NCBI GenBank assembly: GCA_964006375.1
Contig: OZ023270.1
Location: 76,230,391 to 76,294,390, forward strand
DNA length: 64,000 bases
Source of the DNA: Tillus elongatus
Taxonomy: Eukaryota > Arthropoda > Insecta > Coleoptera > Cleridae
Direction: 5' to 3'
The notes beneath the pieces are model-generated. The model searched no databases, was not told where the DNA came from, and saw only the letters and a program-made list of their open reading frames with translations. Positions 13,599-30,720 of this stretch are shown here, in pieces. Every line of letters starts with the position of its first letter. The stretch's first letter is position 1. A program made the translations under genes and the position numbers.

Positions 13599-14697
13599 TA
13601 TATATATATATGTATCACACCGATAACTCAAAAAATAATGGGCCGATTTTGATTAAATTTGGTGAATACCTTTCTTTTGCAAATGGCTTGGACATGTTCG
13701 TTCTCCCGGAAAATCGGTCCAGGTTTTCCCGGAAAATTTTGTGTTTTCTTACAAAAAAATGTATATCTCCGGAAATAACAAAGTAAGGGCAACCAAATTT
13801 GGTACAAAAGTTTACATCCTTATAGGTAAGCTACATACCAAAATTAAGCTCTGTAGGTCGAAGGACAAAAAAGTTATAGGCATTTAAAGAAAAATAAATT
13901 GGGGTTTTTCACGTCAACGTCAAAATTGCGATTTAAACGTCAAAATTGGCAACATTTAGGAAAAGAACTTAAATCTAATACGGGCTATGGAAATAAAGTG
14001 TCTCAAGAACAATGTTTTACAAACCTTGAAGTCTTAGTTTTAACCGTCATTGTCCTTCATTTTAATAAAATGTTTCCAGAAAATTCATTTCAAATAGACC
14101 CTTTCTCTGGTGCTTGGCAGTAGTCTTAGCTATAGTTTAATGGTATAAAACTTTTGTCAAATTTTCGTAAAAAATCAATAAAGCTCCATATCCGTTATTC
14201 TACAAGATATTAAAAAATGTATACATTAATTATAGGGTGTCTTGAGCTATATCTTAAAAAATGTTTCTACAATCACACGGTGGCCCATAAGTCGTTGGTG
14301 ATACAAATATTTTTCTTTAGTCGAAAACGCCTTATGTTTTTGCATTTTTAATCGAGATATAATGCATGTTTGTAAGTAAAGAAATTCTGGACGCAGCAAG
14401 TGCGTTATGGTAGCGAATTTTGATTAAAGGCTTCATATTTGAAAAGCTCAATTTGCTATTAACCTATAAGGTTGACCAAGAAACGGATTTTCTCGGTTAC
14501 ACTTTAAGTTTACTTTCGGAAATTTTTGTACGTTTTCAAACAATAAAGTTATTTTGATGAAACATGGCACATTGTTTTTACTATCTATGTTATACTGGTA
14601 ATCAAATTTGATGCCTGCTTTCTGAAAAAAAACACATATTTGCTATTAAAAACATTTCTATGAAAATTCACTACCATAACGCACTTGCTGCGTCCAG
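13408..14697 (+). mobile_element. AT-composite, full short-form copy
   Basis: Hairpin agtgaattttcttaaaaaaaattcact at 13411, A, (AT)n at 13542-13611 with one internal AA step, B (acaccgataactc at 13618), D near 13913, E near 14280, and C from 14387 (ctggacgcagcaagtgcgtt) to 14697 (gctgcgtccag). It follows the previous copy directly, head to tail, after the long-form tail that ends near 13405. Confidence 0.8.
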
Positions 14698-15805
14698 ACT
14701 TTTTTATTAATAATGTACTGCTGTCGTCTTAAATGCGAGACGAACTTGCCAAACTTTAAACTTTCATGGTTAATTTATCAATTTATAAAGATATACATAT
14801 ATTCTTAGTTAAGCCTATCCCAGACACTGATAAGAAATTTAAACATCTCGCTGTTGACCTTTCAAAAGATTTTCCACTCTGCATACTTTCTATGCTCTTC
14901 GCAAGCAAGCAAACTGCTTATAAGAGAGTTTTATAATCTGATGGTAATTAACGACACAGCTACTAGATTCATTGAGACGTGCCTCTTCACATATTCAAGA
15001 CATCATTAGAGAAAACTGCTGCTTCATACGGAGATACAGTCGAGAATATTTTTGACGTACACACGTTTAATATTCTTGGTAGATGTAGCTCCATAGTCTA
15101 CCCGTAATAAATAACGACGTCACATTTAACAAATTAAACATTCAACATTCGTTCATTATATAAAGAACTCCCATCAGAAGGATGCTGGAAGCAAAGTAAT
15201 AAGTGAAATGTTATAATTTATCAAATAAATAGACGCTATTGTTGCTCCACCTTCTGTTTTGCGAAATACGTACATTCAAAATATGGACTTGAATTTATCA
15301 TCTTCGTTCGTTTTGCCCTTAAAACGTATCGCGCTTATTGTTTTTCACACCCTTTCATGATGTTCTGTCTAAGCCACGCCGAATTAACGTTAACGGAGTT
15401 CCACTCCCGCCACCGTTTTCCCACCGAACCTGCGAAGATGCATCTAGATAGAAATCCTGCTTTACTTAGAAAATATATGGCATCATTAATAACTTTGTAT
15501 TATATGTTCTACAATTTGTTTCCATTTGTTTGTATTTTCGCTTTTCGGGAGAGAGAGGTGAGTTTTAAAATATATGGTCTACTTCACGCTTTCTTTGCTA
15601 TCACTCATTTATATTGGACACATTTGTAACTGTTACGTTGTGAATATTACAGTTGTAATTTCCAGATGAGTAATAATGATTGTTTCACAAACTTAATGTT
15701 GATGTGGATTCAGCAACTGCATAATCTTTCAAAATTGGTATCTACATTATGTACTTGTTTTAAATTCCTAACTGTTGCCCTGAAGAACAATGTCTCGTCT
15801 TCACT
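14698..15805. other. no recognised feature
   Basis: One of the few longer stretches without recognisable repeats. A 90-codon plus-strand frame at 15357-15629 has two hydrophobic stretches but matches no family I know, and has no coding context. It may be single-copy host DNA. Confidence 0.45.
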
Positions 15806-16579
<774 letters not shown>

Positions 16580-16747
16580 TATTGTGATTCAATTTACAAT
16601 ACTTAATTAGGTAATAATGCTAGGTAATATTATGCGAAACAGTTTAATAACGAAACCCGGCAATAACAAATAGAAACTTAAACTCCACAACACAACACAA
16701 TTAGAAACGAAACTCAACATACAATAAAATAGGAACTTAAAAATACA

Positions 16748-17153
16748 CTAAATAGAAAATTGTTCAATATGGCCACCGTTTCGTTCATTGCACTTTATAC
16801 ACCTTTTTGAAACATGCCTGCAAACTCTGGTGAGGGTGTTTTGGTTAATATGATATATAGCTTCCGTGATCCTGTTTCGTAATTCATTGATATTTTGTGG
16901 TGATTCGAATTTATACACATCATTCTTCAGAGTACCCCAAAAATGAAAATCCATGGATATTATATCAGCACTTCGAGCACACCAATGAACCGACCCATTG
17001 TTACAAATGACACGATTATTAAAATTTTGGTACAAAAATTATTTGACGATCCTAACATCGTGAGCTGGACAACCGTCTTGTTGGTACCAAATCTCGCCTA
17101 AATTATCATGAACTCTTCTAATTGTTGTTAGATATCATTTCTCAATAGATTAA

Positions 17154-17234
<81 letters not shown>

Positions 17235-18932
17235 ACCAATAACTCGAAAAATAATGGGCCGATTTTGATCAAATTTGGTGAAAAAATTCCTTTTACAAAT
17301 GGCTTGGATGAGTTTGTTAGTCAGGAAAATCTGCCCTGGTTTTCCCGGAAAATTTTGTGTTTTCTTTAGAAAAACATTTATATCTCCGGAATTAACAAAG
17401 TAAGGGCAACCAAATTTGGTACGCAGGTTTATATCCTTATAGGTAAGTTACCTACCAAAATTTAGCTATGTAGGTCAAAAGACAAAAAAGTTATAGGCAT
17501 TTAAAAAAAATTGGGGTTTTCCTCAAAACGTCAAAGTGGCGATTTAAAATGTCAAAATTGGCAACATTTAGGCAAATAACTTAAATCTAATACGGGCTAT
17601 AGAAACAAAATGTCTCAAGAAGGATGTTTTACAAACCCTAAAGTCTTAGTTTCAACCGTCATTGTCCTTCATTTTACTAAAATATTTGCAGAAAATTCAT
17701 TTCAAATAGACCCTTTCTCTGATGCTTGGCAGTAGCCTTAGCTATAGAGTTTATCATTTAATGGTATATAATTTTTGTCGAATTTACGTAAAAAATTAAT
17801 AAAGGTCAATATATCCGTTATTATATAAGATATAAAGAAAATTTGTATATATTAATTATAGGGTGTCTTGAGCTACATCTTAAAATAATATTTCTGCAAT
17901 CACAGGCTGGCCCATAAGTCGTTGGTGATACAAATTTCCTTTTTTTATCAAACACGCCTTATGTTATTGCATTTTTGCATTTTCCATCGAAATATAATGC
18001 ATGTTTGTAAGAAAATAAATTCTGGACGCAGCAAGTGCGTTATGGTAGCGAATTTTGATCAAATGTTTCATATTTGAAAAGCTCAATTTGCTATTAACCT
18101 ATAAGGTTGACCAAGAAACGTGTTTTTTCGGGAACATTCTAAGTTTACTTTTGGAAATTTTTGTACATTTTCACACAATAAAGTTATTTTAATGGAACAT
18201 GGCACATTGTTTTTACTATATAGGTTATACTGGTAACCAAATTTGATGCCTGCTTTCTTAAAAAAACACACATATTTGTTAATAAAAAGATTTTAATGAA
18301 AATTCACTACCATAACGCACTTGCTGCGTTCCGAGCTTTTTACTTAATAAGCCACACCAAACATTAATACCAAATATGTCTTGCAATCGTCTTTCTTCCT
18401 TTAGATGGTGATTTTCATTTGCCCAATAATGCCTATTATGACGATTATACACACCATAGTTTGTAAATCTGGATTCATCTGTCCATATTATTTTCAAATG
18501 AAAATTTTCATCTTGCTGACATTGTCCTTGATACCATCTGCAGAATTGGAGTCGCTTAGGGTAATCGTCAACATTTAAGCCTTGTACGATTGTAGGTTTG
18601 TATGGATGGTAATGACTTTGTTTTAATACACGGTGTACCGTACTTGTTTGAACGTCAATTTGTTGACCATAAAACCGTACAGATTGCGGAGGGTTTTCGT
18701 TTGAAACCTGTAAGACGGCATTATTTCTTTCTTCATTTCTAGGCATTGGTAGTTTCTTTGCGTGGAAGCTACCGTCGTTCAATGGATTGGTCACTATCCT
18801 GCGAAATATTTTGGTGTTCGGTTGTCGTCTTTCTGGGTAGTTGTTTTGATATGAATTTACAGCTGCCTCAGTATTTCGGTTTAAACGAATATAACATTCT
18901 AACATGTCACAATATTCTTCATTACTGAACAT
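16748..18932 (-). pseudogene. mariner-family transposase split by an AT-composite
   Basis: The first exon-like block (18932 down to about 18345) is open for about 195 codons. It has an N-terminal helix-turn-helix (MFSNEEYCDMLECY ... YPERRQPN), a second DNA-binding region around residues 85-105, and WTDESRF with the first catalytic Asp at residue 152. The frame then runs into the inserted composite (17155-18334). Coding resumes near 17130 with GEIWYQQDGCPAH, holding the second catalytic Asp. After an in-frame stop it continues as the 95-codon block 17035-16748, with ARSADIISMDFHFWG (third Asp) and the usual end NGGHIEQ. All three acidic positions survive, but some 15-20 residues near the insertion seem lost. 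It is the enzyme of the enclosing element and is inactive here. Confidence 0.8.
17155..18334 (+). mobile_element. AT-composite inserted in the nest 2 transposase (lacks module A)
   Basis: Starts directly with (AT)n at 17155-17231, then B (acaccaataactcg), D (aacgtcaaagtggcg near 17528), E (ctggcccataagtcg near 17907), and C from 18022 to 18334 (ctggacgcagcaagtgcgtt to cttgctgcgttccg). The hairpin-bearing A module is absent, so this copy either lost it or inserted from the AT tract onward. The flanks are transposase sequence on both sides. Confidence 0.75.
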
Positions 18933-19285
18933 ATTGTTGAATACTATTTAAAATAAACAGGAAACAAACTATTTAGTACAAAATTTTTAGCAACGTGTTA
19001 AATACAACTCAAATTTTTTAGATAATTAAGAATGACAGTACTCTTAATTATCGCGATAGTGTTATATCCATAGCAACCTTTCTTCTGTTGTTTTTCAGTT
19101 GACTTACGTTTAAAAATCAAACAATTTTCAAAGGCGTCTTCGTAAATTAGTAATCTGCTTTTTATTGAGTACTGTTAGTAAATATAGTTATTTACTAGGT
19201 TTACCTATTTAATTAAATTATGAAAAATTTTAGGATAATGTTGTAATGTAAAATATCATTTGTAATAATGGGCCGGTTCATTGGT

Positions 19286-20171
<886 letters not shown>

Positions 20172-20984
20172 TTTTTTGATAATCTTCAACGCTGATCTGT
20201 TAAAAATTTCAGAATATAAACGGTCTCTCTTTATTACTGACCTGGCTTTCGAGACATTTGCTCTACTTATTAGATATAATTATCTAATTATATTCTATTT
20301 ACCACATGCATATCAGTTTTTTATAAAACAACTATATATATTGATTAATAGCACGTTATTATGAATGTACCAAAATCAATCAATTCTGTCGAAGCATGAA
20401 GAATGCTTTATCAATTCATAGACCATATGCTGCTACCGTACGCTTCATCTACTTTGTGGACACTGGAGGTGTGTGACGGCCATAAATAACAGCAGGAGCA
20501 CCAGTTAACATAACACAGCCACAGTACATTAAAATAGATATCAATAGATGGATTTATGATTTACTTTATTTTTAAACAAGCTATAAATACTTTATAAGAT
20601 TAACATTTTATACGTATTTATTTTTCTTACATTTATGGAGGAGTAATTTGAAACAACAATATCCACATATAAGTACATTTGGAGAACCCAAATCACCACA
20701 AAACATTTTTAAGACACTTGACGATCGCTTCACTAACCATGTTAGAATCACCAGAGGATACAAATGCTAAACGTTGACGCCTACAGCTCTATTTATATTC
20801 TGTGAAGGTGCTTGGCCTTAGACGCTTGAGAGTGGTTCAACCCAACAAACTTTTACTGCTGGTTTACCGGAAAGCCCCTACACCCGAGTTCCGTTATCGT
20901 TATTCCCACATTTTTGTCGGTATCTTTTGTAAAGTGGTCGATGAATAAACTATGAATAAACACCAACAAGCGGATCATCATAGC
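20172..20984. other. no recognised feature
   Basis: An 86-codon frame at the start is an extension of module C text. The remainder (20370-20980) shows no repeat match within the window and no domain. The last 100 bp may already belong to the LINE that follows, but I cannot read a protein there. Confidence 0.4.
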
Positions 20985-21690
20985 CACAGGCCGCTAGGCA
21001 GTCATTAAGGACCTAAGTAGCCCACTGATAAATTTCAGGCTAGTAAGTGAGTGCCGAGACGAGACGAGCGACCTGGCTGGGCAGAATGAGGTCACCCTCA
21101 TCTGGGTGCCGGGTCACTCGGGGGTCAGAGGCAATAAAGAAGCTGACAGTCTCGCGAAGACAGGGTCAGCAGAACCATTTATGGGAGCACGGTCACTGGA
21201 GCCATTAAGTCCTGGGTCAGAAACGAACACAATGTGTACTAGGCAGACTCTCCAGGGCTCAGACATGGGAAGTCAGTAATTGACGAACCCAGTTTAAAGA
21301 GAGCTGTGGAGCTGCTAAATCTTAGGAGAGGACAGCTCAGAAACATAACAGGTCTCTTGACGGGACACATGGCCTTCAAGAAACACCTGCATAAAATGGG
21401 GCGGTTCGAGGGGGACCTCGCATGTAGACTCTGGGGCGAGGGGGAGGAATCGGCCCAGCACATCTTGTGCGAGTGTAAAGCTCTGGACCGCAAAAGACAA
21501 CTGATCTACGGTCAGTCTAGACCGGAGACAGAGCAATATAAAACTTCACCCTACCAATCGCTGTGCAGACTAGTTCAAGGCACAGTGATTTTGGAATGTA
21601 TGAAGTAGAAAAGACTAATGGCATGCACAATAAGCCAAAGGCTGCAGTGCTATCGGGGCGGCAAAGACGCGGACGGGCCCTGAAGGAGAA
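20985..21690 (+). pseudogene. LINE 3' end: RNase H domain and C-terminal zinc-knuckle region
   Basis: Translation near 21085-21170 gives VTLIWVPGHSGVRGNKEADS, the C-terminal part of a retrotransposon RNase H with the conserved GHxG and the final Asp. After frame changes, 21306-21608 encodes LNLRRGQLRNITGLLTGH and then CRLWGEGEESAQHILCEC, a typical LINE C-terminal CCHC knuckle, ending at a stop near 21608. The 3' untranslated region (gctatcggggcggcaaagac) ends in a short A-run near 21690. Stops and frameshifts upstream and the missing reverse transcriptase make it a 5'-truncated dead copy. The clade is probably a jockey, I or R1-group LINE that carries RNase H. Confidence 0.75.
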
Positions 21691-21837
21691 AAAAATAGCC
21701 TAATAAGTTATATACACATATACTTTCAAAAGCATTTAGCTGTTATGGTTGTGTAACCTTTTTTATTAATTTTACGTTCCCTTTATCTACGTGGTGATTA
21801 ATATGCTAAATATGTCAAGCTACGGAGGATATATCTA

Positions 21838-22260
21838 TAGTACCTTATCTTAGTTGTGGTAAATGTTCTTTAAATCCAATTTCAATAAATCTTTTAGTTT
21901 GCCCGATGTATTTAAGATGGTAATCTTTACAACCTATTTCGTAGATCCCTGATATTTTGTGGTACTATCCTTCTTTCGTGTTAACAGCAAATTTTTTTAA
22001 GTATTTTTTTGCCGAAAATGTTAGCTGCAAATTGTCTGTTTAAAAATGATATCTAGACCCCTCGTGATGTGCGGTTCAAATGGTGGCAAACAAATCTTTT
22101 TCCGCTTTCTCTTTTCTCAATGTCGTTGATTGTGTCAAGATTTTCTTTGTTTTATGTTTGTTAATTAATGTTTCCACTAGACAAGCAGTGTGTCCGTTAT
22201 ATTCAGCCACGTTTTCAATAATCCCTTATTCTTTGGTACATATATTTAATATTTACTGAA
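21838..22260 (-). pseudogene. Penelope-like element fragment with GIY-YIG endonuclease motif
   Basis: On the minus strand, codons for GIY at 21951-21959 and YIG at 21902-21910 lie in one frame: GIYEIGCKDYHLKYIGQT, followed by RF and FKEHL. This is the endonuclease signature found at the C-terminus of Penelope-like retroelements. Upstream, 21970-22190 encodes lysine-rich text interrupted by stops, consistent with the linker between reverse transcriptase and endonuclease. No reverse transcriptase motif is readable. It is a degraded fragment; a bacterial-type UvrC origin is unlikely in this setting. Confidence 0.65.
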
Positions 22261-22623
22261 AAATTCAGACAAGCCATGTTTTGTGAGTACGTATGAGGTT
22301 AGTTATTCGAAATGTAACTTAGAGTGGTGGTTACCTTCCTATTTCCTATTCCTATTTTCCATTTTGCCTGGCGATGCTGCAAAATGCTAAACCGGGTCCA
22401 GATTGGAAAATAAGCGCCCGTGTAACCACAGAAAAAATCCCTAGATATGTATTAAGTATTGAGCGGTTCCAAAATGTTAGGGCAACAACGGGCAACAACA
22501 AGCAATCTGATCTGCTATAAAATTTAATAAAAAGTCTTAAAAGTCCTCATCTTCTCATTAGTTTATTTTTTTATAATAATTCTTTAAAAATATATTGGAC
22601 TTACATAATTTTATTAGCTTATG

Positions 22624-22626
<3 letters not shown>

Positions 22627-22709
<83 letters not shown>
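22627..22709. repeat. (AT)n tract between an A-like remnant and a tRNA-like sequence
   Basis: Pure TA alternation. The left side (ctcatcttctcattagttta near 22545) faintly resembles an inverted A module; the right side is the tRNA-like sequence. Its family is unclear. Confidence 0.6.
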
Positions 22710-22711
<2 letters not shown>

Positions 22712-22712
22712 C

Positions 22713-22802
22713 TCTGACACCACTGAGATTTGAACCTACGTTCAAAAACGATTATTTACTGATATAGTAGTCGGTTTTACCACTCAGACACAGACACCAT
22801 TC
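22713..22802 (-). repeat. tRNA-like sequence
   Basis: The complement reads gtgtctgagtggtaaaac (D-arm, box A-like) and, 45 bases later, aggttcaaatctcagtgg (T-arm, box B), with ends of gacacc-type text. The acceptor ends pair only partly and the anticodon region is too long for a simple tRNA, so I read it as a pseudogene or SINE head and not a working gene. Confidence 0.4.
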
Positions 22803-22914
22803 GAAGTGGAGCATAATGTCAAGTATATTTCCTGCGACCATAATTACCATACGGTCGTATGAGTTTTCTACTGTCTTGAGTTATTCTTAACAAGAAGGGT
22901 CTATTTTAAATACA

Positions 22915-23470
<556 letters not shown>

Positions 23471-23865
23471 AGGGAATTATAGATGTTCTTCAACGTTCTG
23501 TGATCGGTTTCGCTGCTCTTGGCAGATAAAAATTGAGTCAATACGAAATCATGACAACTAAAAATGAAGATCTGTTGCTATGTTATGATGTTTTGATCAC
23601 AAAATTCTTTAAAATTTAAAATTAAAATGAAACATAAATGACGGATTAGGTCTTCAAAATGTCTACGTGATGTATGTCAATATTAAATATAAAGATATAA
23701 CTAACCTATAACAGTAATAACTACAATAACAGTTGCAACAATAAAATAACTAAACAATAAGAGTAACAAAACAGACTCTATACAATGAAAATATCGACAT
23801 ACATCAATTCATTTTCGTATTACAACTATTTTGAAAAATATTTAGATTTATTTTGTTTCATTTAT

Positions 23866-24240
23866 TTAATTAGAAAGAAGAATATCCACGAAACTGGAAT
23901 TCATTAAGTCAGTTTGCTCATCTAAAACAAGGTAGCTATTGTCTTGTCTGTGTTTTGTGAATTCTAAAACTTCAAGAAAGTCTAGTTTGCGCTTGTCATT
24001 ACAAAAATTTTGTGGTTTTATGCGGTTATTTACTGTAGGTGTATGTTGGGTGTCAATAATATGTGTTGCAAATGTAGATTTGTCAGCGTGGTGATTTCTA
24101 AATGCAGAAATGTGTTCTTTGTATCGGATGTTAAAATACCTAGAAATTTGACATATGTAGGTTGCATTACATGTGTACAAGCTAATTTATAATCTCCTTT
24201 TGTCAAGAAACAATATTTTTCTTTCGCATTAAATAACAAA
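23866..24240 (-). pseudogene. second Penelope-like element fragment, C-terminal end
   Basis: Minus-strand translation gives DYKLAC, then after a frameshift NATYICQISRYFNIRYKEH and ISAFRNHHADKSTFATHI. This is a degenerate GIY-YIG domain (YIG changed to YIC) of Penelope type, with the RYKEH helix and a conserved tail KLDFLEVLEFTKHRQD, ending at a stop at 23866. It belongs to a different copy, and probably a different family, from 21838-22260. Confidence 0.65.
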
Positions 24241-24281
24241 TAACGTGTCGTGTTGTAAGCTTTAAAAGCAACCTTTGTATT

Positions 24282-25661
<1,380 letters not shown>

Positions 25662-26227
25662 AGTTTTTTTTACAGGCATTTAAAACTTTTGAAATGTTTT
25701 CTAAGATGGTTCCAAAATAAGTTTTCGAAACATACCTGTTGTCTTTTTTGTCTCTAATATTTGGAGAAATTAAATTAATTGTTAATTAGCTAATTAGTTC
25801 ACACTGTAAAATAAGTAATCTGTATTGAGTTTTTAAAAGGTGGACCCACTCTCCTCACTTTACCCCGCTATTTATTATTATAAGTATTTTCTTTTCTTTT
25901 CGACGGTGTTTTACAAATTGCCTTAATCACATCTACGTGTGCGTTTAATATAATTTGGCAACTTTTCCAACCAGAAAAGCAACTACTGAGGCAAAGGCGC
26001 AGAATGCAGCGGTAGTAGCGAAAATATCTTTCCCCGGATGCAGGTGATTAGTGTATTGTTTCCTGTAGTAAATCCTCACGTCTTATTATTTAAGCATTTG
26101 CGTGAGAAATTGTGAACACACTTGCTAAACAACCACTGTTTCTTCCCTACCTCTCATATTTATCTAGGTAATAGGATACCAGGTTCGTTCATTAAATGGG
26201 CCAATGTACCTACTTAATGTAAAAAAA
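25662..26227. other. no recognised feature
   Basis: Mixed sequence with no repeat match in the window, no recognisable frame and no RNA gene. May be single-copy flank. Confidence 0.45.
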
Positions 26228-26877
26228 AGTTTGGACGCAGCAAGTGCGTTATGATAGTGAATTTTCATTTAAATGTTTTAAATAGCAAATATTTTTTTTT
26301 AAGAAAGCAGGCATCAAATTTGGTTACCAGTGTAACATATACAGTAGAAACAATGTACTATATTTCATGAAAATAACTTTACTGTTTGAAAATGTACACA
26401 TATTTGTCGAAAATAAACTTAAAATATTCCCGAAAAAAACTAGTTTCCTGGCCAACGAACCTTATAGGTTAATAGAAAATTGAGTTAATCAAATTTGAGG
26501 CGTTCAATAAAAATTTGCTACCATAACGTACTTTTTTTTTTGTTCCCTCAGGGCTCGTCCGCGGCCTTGCCGCCCCGATAGCACCGCAACCCTTGGTTGA
26601 TTGTGCATACACCATAACGTACTTGCTTAGTCCCGAATTGATTTTCTTACAAAACATGCATTATAATTTCGTGGTCGAAATTCCATACATTTAAGGTCAG
26701 GTCAGAACTGATACTAACCGGGGGAATACGTCTGTCTAATTAAAACAAATCATTGTTTAATGTATTTCAACTGAGCAGATTTTCCTGGCTAACGAACTTA
26801 TCGAAGCTACTGGCAAAAGAAAGGCACTCACCAAATTTGATTAAAATTGGCCGATTATTTTTTGAGTTATCGGTGTG

Positions 26878-26971
<94 letters not shown>

Positions 26972-27108
26972 ATATAAAAATTGAAACTGACCGTGGATAT
27001 GTGTTCTCGCGGGCCTAATTAGTGCTCATTTGAAGGAACTTTTTCAAAATTCAAAAGTCGCGATCTCCTCATTAGTGATTTTTTTCACTAAAAAAGAGGG
27101 AATTCACT
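26228..27108 (-). mobile_element. AT-composite, minus orientation, altered-interior subfamily, with a LINE tail in module C
   Basis: Module C starts at 26232 (tggacgcagcaagtgcgtt) and its right arm is split by the insertion at 26534-26610. The altered interior (complement of 23330-23440) follows, then a short B (gagttatcggtgtgatac), (CATA)n at 26880-26903, (AT)n to 26967, inverted A and a damaged hairpin ending near 27108. Confidence 0.65.
26534..26610 (-). mobile_element. 5'-truncated LINE 3' tail with poly-A and 14-bp target duplication
   Basis: Read on the minus strand it is gtatgcacaatcaaccaagg, a GC-rich stretch with gctatcggggcggcaagg, then an A-run of eight. It matches the 3' untranslated end of the RNase H LINE at 21620-21690. 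The 14-mer accataacgtactt flanks it exactly (26520-26533 and 26611-26624), so this is a clean target-primed insertion, truncated to 77 bp, into the C inverted repeat. Confidence 0.85.
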
Positions 27109-27199
27109 AATACCCTTTGAGTTGTGGGAGTCAGAAAGCCGGGAAATTTGAAATATCGATACATATATTAAAATATCGTATGCAACTAGTTATACATTT

Positions 27200-29014
<1,815 letters not shown>

Positions 29015-29359
29015 TATCCAAAAGAACAAATACAGATAATTGGAATTGAAATGAGAATTATATATCATCACTTAGTCATCACATACAGGGTTGCGCAACA
29101 AGACCATAACTTTTAAACCGAACGAAATATATGAAATAAAGTAATGACTGTTCAAGTAATTTTATTTCAGTCCAAAAGCCTAAAGTACATTACCCTATCA
29201 GACATGAAAATTATTTAAGCGATAATACAGGCTACACTTTAATACTCTCACCTAGAAAATTAGTTTTCCCAAAATTATTAGCCTGATCCTCCGCAGTCGC
29301 AAGCGCTTTCGTTTGTGAATTAAAACATCAGTGTTTTTATTAATTTACATTATTGTAAT

Positions 29360-30720
29360 ATGGCTCACCTAAGTGAACAAAAACGTATCGTTTTTATTAT
29401 TATTATTTTTTTAATTTAGCGTCGGCCTATTTCCGCGGCTATGGCCAATCACCGACGCTATCGAGAAGTTTCACCTCACTATCCTGAAAATTTTGCCGAA
29501 CCCCTGCCTTTCTGTAAGGAGGACAGGGATCTTTAACGTTCTCAACATCAACGCCTCCGAAGGGCCAACGAGCAGACATTCAACTTGCTCAAATACAATG
29601 CCAGAATCTCGGTTGATGTTAATTTATTGCACTTTGTACTAAAAATGTGAAAGGGAAACCCTGGGAGTCGAAACCAGTTCCCTTCGGTTCAGAGATGCAC
29701 GTTATTACCCCTGGATCACCGAGGCTCCAAAATGTATCGTAAGAGCACCTATGATGACGTTTGTCATTTATTCGACGAGGTTCACCCTGACCGACCATCC
29801 CTTCACAGGTCTAGGTTAAGCAGACTTCACCACAAATTTACTGAAACAGGGGGCGTAAGAAATTGCACCAAGCCCGGCCGCCTGTAACTGCTACTTCGGA
29901 CGAAAAGACGCTGGATGTATTGCTTGTAGTATATGAAACTCCCAAAACTTCTGCATTGGAACTTGCTAGAACGAACGAGATCTCCAGACGTGCTGTACAA
30001 AACATTTTGCATCGGGAAAAGTATTTTCCCTTTAAGGTTCATAATCTTCAAGAATTTTGCGAAGGGTTTTGATCAAATTTTGTGAACAAACAATTCAGAT
30101 TATTTAACAAAATAGAGATTTTGTAAACTACGTTGTTTTCTCTAATGTAGCTGGGTTTTGCCTTAATGGTAGTGTAAACAGACACAATTGTCTTTTTGGT
30201 GTGACATTAACCCCTATTGGATGGAACAACTTCCAATATCCTGAAAAACAACGTATGGACGGGAATTGTTAGTCATAATCTAGTTGAACCCTTTTTATTT
30301 GAAGGGACACGCTCTCTAAGATTACAAGAAGATATTGTGGCCCGTATCTGAGAATTGTTTCAAAATAATGATTTCCCCCAATGTCTACTTCCAACAAAAT
30401 GGCGCCCCACTTCATTGCAGTCGAAATAGGATAGATGGATAAGGGACCTTAATGTGACATTTTCTAACCGATGGATAGGCAGAAGAGGACCTATCGACTG
30501 GCCAGCTAGGTCTCAAGATTTGTCTCCACTTGATTTTTTTCTCTGGGTGACTTGAAAAGCGATGTTTATAACGATCACTCTGCGAATTTGGCACAGTTGC
30601 GAAACCGAATTGTGATCCCTTTTCAACAAGTGCCTATAACGGATTACTGCAAAATTCGATCCATAATTTCGACAAGAGGCTTTAGTATTGTCAAAAAGTT
30701 CAAGGGGCTCAATTTGAGCA
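29360..30720 (+). pseudogene. mariner-family transposase with both visible catalytic Asp changed to Asn
   Basis: Starts MAHLSEQKRI at 29360, then the SINE insertion. From 29750 it continues with DEVHPDRPSLHRS, FTETGGVRN, GRPPVT and the DNA-binding region ALELARTNEISRRAVQNIL. After stops and frameshifts, 30130-30200 reads VVFSNVAGFCLNGSVNRHN, where the usual FSDE Asp is Asn (codon 30144-30146). Near 30385 it reads NVYFQQNGAPLH, where the usual QQDG Asp is Asn (codon 30398-30400). The third site is retained as WPARSQDLSPLDFFLW (30499-30546), followed by LRNRI. These changes and the stops make it inactive. Confidence 0.75.
29391..29728 (-). mobile_element. tRNA-headed SINE, copy 3, inside a mariner transposase
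   Basis: Body identical in layout to the copies at 69-405 and 4265-4616 (gcctatttccgcggctatgg, cctgcctttctgtaaggagg). The tRNA-like head is at the right end; on the complement cggtgatccaggggtaata replaces a clean box A. The flanks aaaacgtatcg (29380-29390) and aaaatgtatcg (29729-29739) form an 11-bp target duplication with one mismatch. The A-rich end on the minus strand (T-rich at 29391-29415) adjoins the left duplication. Confidence 0.75.

Noticed and set aside
15357..15629. A small membrane protein gene of 90 codons
   Set aside because: Two hydrophobic stretches are expected by chance in AT-rich DNA; no family, start context or splice structure supports it.
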